Of a stretch of DNA of 5,841 nucleotides, positions 1 to 5,297 are shown piece after piece; the stretch's first letter is position 1; every line of letters begins with the position of its first letter. The position numbers were made by a program, and so were the translations under genes. Origin of the DNA: Coriobacteriia bacterium. Its GTDB lineage: Bacteria; Actinomycetota; Coriobacteriia; Anaerosomatales; PALSA-660. Below the pieces are notes generated by a model. The model did not search any database, had not been told where the DNA came from, and saw only the letters and a program-made list of their open reading frames with translations. The stretch lies in assembly GCA_003133285.1 (NCBI GenBank), contig PKWR01000193.1, positions 1 to 5,841 of the forward strand, read 5' to 3'.

Positions 1-197
1 CCGCCCGGCTGCGCGCCGCGGGCTGGACCGTGCGCATGAGCGCGACGGGTGACGCCGCGGCACTCGACGCCGAGGCGGTCTCCGTGGGAGCTGCCTGGCG
101 CGTGCTCGCCGGGCAGGGCCAGGCCGTGAGCGCCGACGGGCGGGTGCTCGTGATCGATCCCGTTCCCGCCCCGCCGGCGGAAGGGGGCGAGCGATGA
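1..197 (+). CDS. hisZ: Probable ATP phosphoribosyltransferase regulatory subunit HisZ, C-terminal fragment
   Basis: An open frame enters at the left edge (first full codon at base 3), gives 64 residues and stops at TGA 195-197, overlapping the hisG start by 4 nt. HisZ is a catalytically inactive histidyl-tRNA synthetase paralogue that assembles with short-form HisG, is needed for its activity and carries the histidine feedback site. The visible part begins ARLRAAGWTVRM, which resembles the LR-x-x-G-x-x-V strand-helix pattern of HisRS/HisZ C-terminal regions, and ends in a Pro/Ala/Glu-rich tail. The diagnostic HisRS-like core motifs would lie outside the window, so the call rests mainly on position: the gene directly before a short hisG, translationally coupled to it, is typically hisZ. 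Another his-operon gene is possible. Confidence 0.68.
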   Translation, partial: ARLRAAGWTVRMSATGDAAALDAEAVSVGAAWRVLAGQGQAVSADGRVLVIDPVPAPPAEGGER

Positions 198-853
198 GCG
201 CCGAGCGCCTCCGCATGGCGATACCCAAGGGCGCGCTGTTCGAAGGCTCGCTGCGCGTCCTGCGTGCCGCAGGCGTCGAGATCGGGGCTCTGGCCGATCC
301 GGGTCGGCTGCTCATCGTCGACACCGACCAGATCCGCTTCATCATCGGCAAGCCCACGGACATCCCGGCCTACGTGGCCTACGGCGCGGCGGACGTCGCG
401 ATCGCCGGAGCCGACGTGCTGGCCGAGGCCGCGCTCGACGTGGCCGAGCTCGCCGATCTGCACTTCGGGGCGTGCCGGTTCGTGGTCGCGGAGCGCGAGG
501 GCTCGGGCGCCGAGGTCGCTGACTCGTACCGCCGACTGGGAGTCGTCCGGGTGGCGACGAAGTACCCTCGTATCACGGAGGCCTACTTCGCCGATCGCGG
601 CGTCCAGGTCGAGATCGTGAAGCTGCACGGCAACATCGAGTTGGCGCCGCTGATCGGGTTGGCCGACCAGGTCGTCGACATCACCGCGACGGGCACCACA
701 TTGCGCGACAATCACTTGAGGATCGTCGACGAGGTGATGGCGTCGAGCGCTCGTTTCGTCGCCAACCCGGTCGCGGTCCGGATCGACTCACAACGTGTCA
801 TGGACTTGGCCGGGCGCCTCGCGCGCGCGGCGGGAGAGGTGGAGCACCGATGA
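194..853 (+). CDS. hisG: ATP phosphoribosyltransferase catalytic subunit, short form (HisG)
   Basis: Catalyses the committed first step, ATP + PRPP to N1-(5-phosphoribosyl)-ATP + PPi, in the cytoplasm. At 219 aa it is the short form, lacking the C-terminal regulatory domain of the roughly 290-aa long form, and so should depend on HisZ. Visible motifs are MAIPKGALFEGSL near the N terminus, ATKYPRITEAYF (121-132), KLHGNIELAPL (from 143), and the family signature E149-x5-G155-x-A157-x2-V160-x-D162-I163-x2-T166-G167-x-T169-L170. The last part of that signature, around 162-170, is the PRPP phosphate-binding loop. The ATG at 194 overlaps the upstream stop and follows a purine-rich AAGGGGG (181-187), supporting this start. 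An internal Met8 just before the conserved AIPKG strand is a less likely alternative. The gene overlaps hisD by 4 nt at its 3' end. Confidence 0.96.
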   Translation: MSAERLRMAIPKGALFEGSLRVLRAAGVEIGALADPGRLLIVDTDQIRFIIGKPTDIPAYVAYGAADVAIAGADVLAEAALDVAELADLHFGACRFVVAEREGSGAEVADSYRRLGVVRVATKYPRITEAYFADRGVQVEIVKLHGNIELAPLIGLADQVVDITATGTTLRDNHLRIVDEVMASSARFVANPVAVRIDSQRVMDLAGRLARAAGEVEHR

Positions 854-2172
854 TCATGCGCCGCACCGAGGTCAAGCGTGGCGAGGCCCTGAGGGACGAC
901 ACGTTCGCGCGCAGCGGAGGCGTCGACGCCGAGGTGCTGTCCGTCGCCTCCCACATCGTCGAGGACGTGCGTCTCCGCGGCGACGAGGCGCTCCGCGACT
1001 ACACCATGCAGTTCGACCACGCCGATGTGCCGGCGCTGCGCGTGACGACCGCGGAGATCGAGGCCGCGGTGTCCTCGGTCTCCGAGGAGTTCCGCGACGC
1101 CATCGCCATCGCCGCCGCCTCCATCGAGGAGTACCACGAGCGACAGGTACCCCAGTCATGGTTCTCGGTGCGGGAGGGCGGCGTGCTCGTCGGACAGAAG
1201 GTCACGCCGATCAGGCGGGTGGGCATCTACGTGCCCGGCGGTCGCGCGTGCTACCCGTCCAGTGTGCTCATGAACGCGATCCCGGCCGTGGTGGCCGGCG
1301 TCGAGGAGATCGCGATGGTGGTCCCGCCCGACGCGGACGGTACCGTCAACGCCTACACGCTCGCGGCCGCGGCCGAGGCGGGCATCTCCGAGATCTACAA
1401 GGTCGGCGGCGCGCAGGCGATCGCCGCGCTCGCATACGGCACGGCCTCGATCCCGCGCGTCGACAAGATCACCGGCCCCGGCAACGCGTATGTCACGGCC
1501 GCGAAGAAGCTCGTGCTCGGCGAGGTCGGCATCGATATGCTCGCCGGCCCCTCCGAGGTGCTCATCCTGGCCGACGAGACGGCCGAGCCGTCCTTCATCG
1601 CCGTGGACCTGATGGCCCAGGCGGAGCACGACCCGCGGGCCAGCGCCTTCCTCGTGACCACGGACCCGACGCTGCCTGACGAGGTCGAGGAGGCGCTCGA
1701 GGTCCTCCTCGAGGAGGCGCCTCGCGCCGACGTCATCCGCCGCAGCCTCACGGACAACGGCCGCATCATCGTCGTCCCGGACGTGCGCGTGGCGCTGGAC
1801 GTTGCCAACGCGATCGCCCCCGAGCACCTCGAGGTGCTGATGGCCGACCCGCTCGAGCTGCTCGGCTCGATCCGCAACGCGGGCGCGATCTTCCTCGGCC
1901 CGTGGACACCCGAGTCGGTCGGGGACTACGTCGCGGGGCCGAACCACGTGCTGCCCACGGGCGGGACCGCACGCTTCTCGAGCCCGCTGTCCGTCGACGA
2001 CTTCGTCAAGAAGTCATCGGTCATCTCGTACTCGCGCGAGGCGCTGGAGTCCGACGCGGCGACGGTCATCACGATCGCGTCGGCCGAGGGGCTGATGGCG
2101 CACGCGGACGCCGTGGCGCTGAGGCTCGAGATCTCGGCCGACGACGACGTCCTCGATGAGGAGGACTGCTGA
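850..2172 (+). CDS. hisD: Histidinol dehydrogenase (HisD)
   Basis: Catalyses the last two steps of the pathway, NAD-dependent four-electron oxidation of L-histidinol to L-histidine via histidinal, with a bound Zn ion. Its 440 aa match the usual length (about 430-440). Conserved elements are PGGRACYPSSVLMNAIPA (about 130-150), the GPGNAYV segment, MAQAEHDPRA with Zn ligands Q257 and H260, the catalytic pair E325-H326 in APEHLEVL, D359 in GDYVAGPNH, and H418 in MAHADAVALR. These correspond to E. coli Q259, H262, E326, H327, D360 and H419, so the enzyme looks complete. The start ATG at 850 overlaps the hisG stop (ATGA). A second in-frame ATG at 856 cannot be excluded, since the protein would begin MIM or M. 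The acidic C-terminal tail, ending DEEDC, is encoded by DNA that also carries the hisC ribosome-binding site. Confidence 0.97.
   Translation: MIMRRTEVKRGEALRDDTFARSGGVDAEVLSVASHIVEDVRLRGDEALRDYTMQFDHADVPALRVTTAEIEAAVSSVSEEFRDAIAIAAASIEEYHERQVPQSWFSVREGGVLVGQKVTPIRRVGIYVPGGRACYPSSVLMNAIPAVVAGVEEIAMVVPPDADGTVNAYTLAAAAEAGISEIYKVGGAQAIAALAYGTASIPRVDKITGPGNAYVTAAKKLVLGEVGIDMLAGPSEVLILADETAEPSFIAVDLMAQAEHDPRASAFLVTTDPTLPDEVEEALEVLLEEAPRADVIRRSLTDNGRIIVVPDVRVALDVANAIAPEHLEVLMADPLELLGSIRNAGAIFLGPWTPESVGDYVAGPNHVLPTGGTARFSSPLSVDDFVKKSSVISYSREALESDAATVITIASAEGLMAHADAVALRLEISADDDVLDEEDC
1690..1723 (+). repeat. Inverted repeat (potential hairpin) inside hisD
   Basis: CTCGAGG at 1696-1702 is the perfect reverse complement of CCTCGAG at 1707-1713, leaving a 4-nt loop (TCCT). 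The flanking GAGGCG (1690-1695) can also pair with CGCCTC (1718-1723) across a 4-nt bulge, so the mRNA could form a stem of up to 13 bp. It lies in the codons for an acidic Glu/Leu-rich helix (hisD residues about 281-291). GAG (Glu) and CTC (Leu) are reverse complements, so the symmetry may simply be a by-product of coding. No T-run follows, so it is not a classical terminator. Confidence 0.55.
2159..2164 (+). promoter_or_regulatory. Ribosome-binding site for hisC, embedded in the end of hisD
   Basis: A full consensus Shine-Dalgarno AGGAGG ends 7 nt before the hisC ATG at 2172. It lies within the GAG-GAG-GAC codons for Glu-Glu-Asp at the end of HisD, so the same bases serve coding and ribosome binding. 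It fixes the hisC start and, with the TGATG overlap, suggests reinitiation by ribosomes finishing hisD. Confidence 0.85.
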
Positions 2173-3347
2173 TGGCCGGCCTTCGCCCTCCGCGCGCCGA
2201 GCTCGGCGACCTCGTGCCCTACGAGGCCAAGGAGCCGACCGTCGAGACCAACCTCTCGGCCAACGAGAACCCCCTGAACCTGCCCCACGAGGTGATCGCC
2301 ACGATCGCCGCGCGGCTGCCCGAGTTCGCGTTCAACCGCTACCCCGACCCGATGTCCGGGACGTTGCGGACGGCGATCGCCGAGGCCAACGGGCTGGACG
2401 CGGGCAACATCCTCGTGGGCAACGGGGGAGACGAGCTGATCTTCGACCTGATGCTGGCGTGGGGCGGCCCGGGCCGCAAGCTGCTCAACATGCCGCCGAC
2501 CTTCGCGATGTACGGCCTGGACGCCCGCATGACCGGGACGGAGGTCGTGGAGGTACCGCGCAACGCCAAGGACTTCTCCATCGACGAGAAGGCGGTCCTC
2601 GCGCGCGTCAAGGAAGGCGACATCGACATCGTGATGATCGCCCATCCGAACAACCCGACGGGCAACCTCCAGCCGGAGACGTTCCTCATCGACCTGCTCG
2701 AGGCGACCGACGCGCTCGTGCTCGTCGACGAGGCGTACTTCGAGTTCTCGCGCCACACGATGCGCCCGCACATGGCGCGCCACCGCAACCTCGTCATCCT
2801 CCGCACGTTCTCCAAGGCGTTCTCGCTCGCCGGCCTGCGCGTCGGCTACCTGCTCGCGCACGAGGAGGTCATCACCGAGTTGGCCAAGGTGCGCCAGCCC
2901 TACTCGGTCGACCGCTTCAGCCAGTGGGTCGCCGGGATGGTCTTCCGCGAGCGCGTCGTCTTCGAGAGCCAGATCCAGGAGCTGTTGCGCCAGCGCGACG
3001 TCGTCGAGCACGGCCTGGGGCAGCTGCCGGGCGTGCACGCCTTCGGCAGCGAGGCGAACTTCGTGCTGTTCCGCGTCGACCGGGCCTCGGCCGTGTGGCG
3101 CGACCTCCTGCACTCGTACGGTGTGCTCGTGCGCGACCTGTCGCGCGAGCCGGGCCTTGAGGACTGCCTGCGCGTGAGCATCGGGTCGGCCAAGGACAAC
3201 AAGCGCTTCCTGGAGGCGATGGCCGAGTTGATGGCCACGCGCCGAGAGAGCGACATGTTCGGGACGGCCGGGGTCGCCCAACACCCCGCGGAGAACCCGG
3301 CCGCCGGTCCCGACCACGCGAGCGAGAAGAAGGGTCGCCGGAAATGA
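2172..3347 (+). CDS. hisC: Histidinol-phosphate aminotransferase (HisC)
   Basis: PLP-dependent class I/II aminotransferase converting imidazole acetol phosphate + glutamate to L-histidinol phosphate + 2-oxoglutarate. Visible family features are LSANENP near residue 30, RYPDP, GNGGDELI, PPTFAMYGLDARMTG, HPNNPTGN with N161, VDEAYFEF with D186 and Y189, TFSKAFSLAG with the Schiff-base lysine K215 (class-II aminotransferase signature), and R334 in CLRVSIG, the expected substrate-carboxylate arginine. The catalytic fold ends near residue 356. Residues about 357-391 form an extra hydrophilic Pro/Ala/Lys-rich tail, making the protein longer than the usual 350-360 aa. The start is fixed by the strong AGGAGG at 2159-2164, and the stop overlaps the hisB start (ATGA). 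Members of this family can also act on aromatic amino acids, but the operon context supports the HisC role. Confidence 0.95.
   Translation: MAGLRPPRAELGDLVPYEAKEPTVETNLSANENPLNLPHEVIATIAARLPEFAFNRYPDPMSGTLRTAIAEANGLDAGNILVGNGGDELIFDLMLAWGGPGRKLLNMPPTFAMYGLDARMTGTEVVEVPRNAKDFSIDEKAVLARVKEGDIDIVMIAHPNNPTGNLQPETFLIDLLEATDALVLVDEAYFEFSRHTMRPHMARHRNLVILRTFSKAFSLAGLRVGYLLAHEEVITELAKVRQPYSVDRFSQWVAGMVFRERVVFESQIQELLRQRDVVEHGLGQLPGVHAFGSEANFVLFRVDRASAVWRDLLHSYGVLVRDLSREPGLEDCLRVSIGSAKDNKRFLEAMAELMATRRESDMFGTAGVAQHPAENPAAGPDHASEKKGRRK
3265..3303 (+). repeat. GC-only inverted repeat in the hisC tail, upstream of hisB
   Basis: CGGCCGGG at 3265-3272 is the perfect reverse complement of CCCGGCCG at 3296-3303, with a 23-nt loop. 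It sits in the codons for the non-conserved HisC tail and ends about 40 nt before the hisB ATG at 3344. There is no downstream T-run, so it does not look like an intrinsic terminator. It may influence translation or mRNA stability at the hisC/hisB junction, or it may be chance in GC-rich DNA. Confidence 0.5.
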
Positions 3348-3931
3348 CACGCAGCGCGCGCATCGAGCGGACCACCGGCGAGACGGCCGTGGTCGTCCAA
3401 CTCGACCTGGACGGCACCGGCGCGACCTCCATCTCGACCGGCGTGCCCTTCTTCGACCACATGCTCGACGCCCTCGGGCGCCACGCGCTGCTCGACCTCA
3501 CCGTGAACGCTCAAGGTGACCTCGAGGTCGATTCTCACCACACCGTCGAGGACGTCGGGATCTGCCTCGGCCTCGCACTCGCCGACGCGCTCGGGGACAA
3601 GGCGGGCATCCGGCGCTTCGGCTCCGCCACCGTCCCGCTGGACGAGGCGCTCGTGCTCGCTGCCGTCGACATATCGGGGCGCGGGTCGCTCACCTACGAG
3701 GTGGACGTGCCCATCGAGCTGATCGGGATGTTCGACACGACGCTGGCGCGCGAGTTCCTCGGCGCCGTGGCGTCGAACGCCGCCATCACGGTCCACCTGC
3801 ACGAGGTCTCGGGCGAGAACGCGCATCACATCATCGAGGCCGCGTTCAAGGCCTTCGCACGGGCGCTGCGCGAGGCGGTCGAGCCGGACCCCCGGGTCAC
3901 CGGCGTGCCGTCCACGAAGGGCATGCTGTGA
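3344..3931 (+). CDS. hisB: Imidazoleglycerol-phosphate dehydratase, monofunctional (HisB)
   Basis: Mn-dependent enzyme dehydrating imidazole glycerol phosphate to imidazole acetol phosphate. At 195 aa it is the stand-alone dehydratase, without the N-terminal HAD histidinol-phosphatase domain found in enterobacterial HisB. The internal duplication typical of the family is clear. The first half has H39 and H47 in HMLDALGRH and the signature VDSHHTVEDVGICL with H65, H66 and E69. The second half has LH (H153) and GENAHHIIEAAF with H161, H162 and E165. The conserved ending GVPSTKGML is present. The start ATG overlaps the hisC stop and is preceded by AAGAAGGG at 3327-3334. The stop overlaps the GTG of hisH. 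Confidence 0.97.
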   Translation: MTRSARIERTTGETAVVVQLDLDGTGATSISTGVPFFDHMLDALGRHALLDLTVNAQGDLEVDSHHTVEDVGICLGLALADALGDKAGIRRFGSATVPLDEALVLAAVDISGRGSLTYEVDVPIELIGMFDTTLAREFLGAVASNAAITVHLHEVSGENAHHIIEAAFKAFARALREAVEPDPRVTGVPSTKGML

Positions 3932-4566
3932 CCGAACCGTCGTCAGCGGCGATCGCCATCGTCGACTACCGCATGGGCAACCTCCGCAGCGTGGAGAAGG
4001 GCTTCGCGACAGCCGGCGTGCAGGGCGTGGTCATCACCGACGACCCGTCGGTGGTCGCGGCGGCTCGCGGGATCGTGCTGCCGGGCGTGGGGGCGTTCCG
4101 CGACGCAGCCGCGAACCTGGCTGCGTCGGGCATGCGTGAGCTCCTGATCGAGCGCGCCGCCGCCGGTGTGCCGCTGCTCGGGATCTGCCTCGGGATGCAA
4201 CTGCTGGCGACCGTCGGTCTCGAGGACGGCGAGTGGGACGGCCTGGGTCTCGTGCCGGGCACCTGCGAGAAGCTCCCCGGAGGCGTGAAGGTCCCGCACA
4301 TCGGATGGAACACGGTGGACTACCCGCGCCCGAGTGCCCTGTTCGAGGACATCGCCGAGGGCAGCGCCTTCTACTTCGTGCACAGCTACCATGTCGTGCC
4401 GGCCGATACTTCGGCGGTGATCGGCCGCACGGTCCACGGCGTCCCGTTCGCCGCCGCGGTGCAGGCCGCCAACGTGTTCGGCGTCCAGTTCCATCCTGAG
4501 AAGTCATCGGACACGGGCCTGCGGCTCCTCCGCAACTTCGCGACCGTCGTCGGGGAGGCGTCCTAG
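3928..4566 (+). CDS. hisH: Imidazole glycerol phosphate synthase, glutaminase subunit (HisH)
   Basis: Class-I glutamine amidotransferase that hydrolyses glutamine and channels ammonia to HisF in the HisH-HisF heterodimer, which makes IGP and AICAR from PRFAR. Its 212 aa are typical. Motifs seen are IVDYRMGNLRSVEKG at the N terminus, LPGVGAFRDA, the nucleophile elbow GICLGMQLL with C87, PHIGWNTV, FYFVHSYHV, and VQFHPEKSSDTGLRLL with H189 and E191, which completes the Cys-His-Glu triad. The start is GTG at 3928, the only start codon compatible with the conserved N terminus. It overlaps the hisB stop as GTGA and is preceded by GAAGGG (3916-3921) at good spacing. Its partner hisF lies one gene downstream, separated by hisA. 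Confidence 0.97.
   Translation: MTEPSSAAIAIVDYRMGNLRSVEKGFATAGVQGVVITDDPSVVAAARGIVLPGVGAFRDAAANLAASGMRELLIERAAAGVPLLGICLGMQLLATVGLEDGEWDGLGLVPGTCEKLPGGVKVPHIGWNTVDYPRPSALFEDIAEGSAFYFVHSYHVVPADTSAVIGRTVHGVPFAAAVQAANVFGVQFHPEKSSDTGLRLLRNFATVVGEAS
4552..4558 (+). promoter_or_regulatory. Ribosome-binding site for hisA, within the end of hisH
   Basis: GGGGAGG lies in the last hisH codons, 12 nt before the hisA ATG at 4571, which is slightly longer than usual spacing. No better purine-rich element is closer, and no alternative hisA start fits the conserved IIPAID beginning. Confidence 0.6.
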
Positions 4567-4570
4567 ACCG

Positions 4571-5296
4571 ATGCAGATCATCCCGGCCATCGACATCCTC
4601 AACGGGCACGTCGTGCGGCTGCGCCAGGGCAGCTTCGACGAGGTCACGATCTACAACGCGGACCCGCTCGACCAGGCGAAGCGCTGGATCGCTGCGGGCG
4701 CCGAGATCATCCACGTCGTCGACCTCAACGGGGCGGTCACGGGCGAGCCGGTGAACATCGCGACCGTCGAGGCGATCGCGCGTGCGGTCGACGTCCCCGT
4801 GCAGGTCGGGGGCGGCATCCGCAGCCTCGAGACGCTCGAGCGGCTCTACGACGCCGGAGTGGCGCGCACCGTGCTCGGTACCGCGCTGGTGAGCGACCCC
4901 GACCTGGTCGCGGCCGCGTGCGAGCGCTTCCCCGGGATCGTCGCCGGCATCGACGCGCGCAACGGCCTCGTGGCCATCGAGGGCTGGAAGCAGGGCACCA
5001 CGCGGACCGTCTCCGACGTCGTGGCCGAGCTCACCGACCTGGGGGTCCGGCGCCTCGTCTACACCGACATCGCGCTCGACGGCATGCAGACCGGGCCGAA
5101 CCTCGACGCCTATCGCGCACTGGTGGCCTCGACAGCCGTCGCGGTCATCGCGTCGGGCGGCGTCTCCACGATCGACGATATCCGCGCTCTGACGGCCATT
5201 CCCGGTATCGAGGGCGTCATCGCCGGTCGCGCGCTGTACGAGGGCACTCTGGACCTCGCAGAGGCCATCACCGTCGCGCGCCGCACGGAGGCCTGA
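4571..5296 (+). CDS. hisA: ProFAR isomerase (HisA)
   Basis: 1-(5-phosphoribosyl)-5-[(5-phosphoribosylamino)methylideneamino]imidazole-4-carboxamide isomerase, a TIM-barrel enzyme performing the Amadori rearrangement of ProFAR to PRFAR, the substrate of HisH-HisF. Its 241 aa are the usual length. Features are IIPAIDILNGHVVRLRQG with catalytic D8, the first-half phosphate site VQVGGGIRS, GIDARNG with D128, YTDIALDGMQTGPNL with T165-D166, the second-half phosphate site IASGGVST, and GVIAGRALYEG. D8, D128 and T165 correspond to Thermotoga HisA D8, D127 and T164. The sequence looks like ordinary HisA and not the bifunctional actinomycete PriA, so TrpF activity is probably encoded separately. The gene begins 4 nt after hisH and ends 1 nt before hisF. 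Confidence 0.95.
   Translation: MQIIPAIDILNGHVVRLRQGSFDEVTIYNADPLDQAKRWIAAGAEIIHVVDLNGAVTGEPVNIATVEAIARAVDVPVQVGGGIRSLETLERLYDAGVARTVLGTALVSDPDLVAAACERFPGIVAGIDARNGLVAIEGWKQGTTRTVSDVVAELTDLGVRRLVYTDIALDGMQTGPNLDAYRALVASTAVAVIASGGVSTIDDIRALTAIPGIEGVIAGRALYEGTLDLAEAITVARRTEA
5287..5291 (+). promoter_or_regulatory. Ribosome-binding site for hisF, within the end of hisA
   Basis: GGAGG ends 6 nt before the ATG at 5298 and 12 nt before an alternative in-frame ATG at 5304. The spacing favours 5298, which also gives the family-typical beginning ML-x-KR-[VI]-IPCLDV. Confidence 0.8.
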
Positions 5297-5297
5297 G

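Noticed and set aside
850..858. HisD starting at the second ATG (856)
   Set aside because: This is possible, but the first ATG forms the ATGA overlap seen at other junctions and has GGAG (841-844) at usable spacing, so 850 was kept.
795..1679. A 294-codon plus-strand frame overlapping hisD in another frame
   Set aside because: The product is extremely Arg/Gly-rich and without domains, while hisD in the overlapping frame has all its catalytic residues. It is a frame shadow.
2156..3160. A 334-codon plus-strand frame overlapping hisC
   Set aside because: It has an Arg/Pro/Gly-rich translation typical of an out-of-frame reading of GC-rich sequence. HisC is intact in the other frame.
3265..3303. 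The GC hairpin near the end of hisC as a rho-independent terminator
   Set aside because: No T-run follows the stem, it lies inside a coding sequence, and the operon continues without a gap through hisB.
1926..3350. A 474-codon open frame on the minus strand opposite hisD and hisC
   Set aside because: It lies opposite well-supported hisC codons. Its translation is Arg/Val/His/Asp-rich with no recognisable domain, and long antisense frames are expected in DNA with strong GC preference at third positions.
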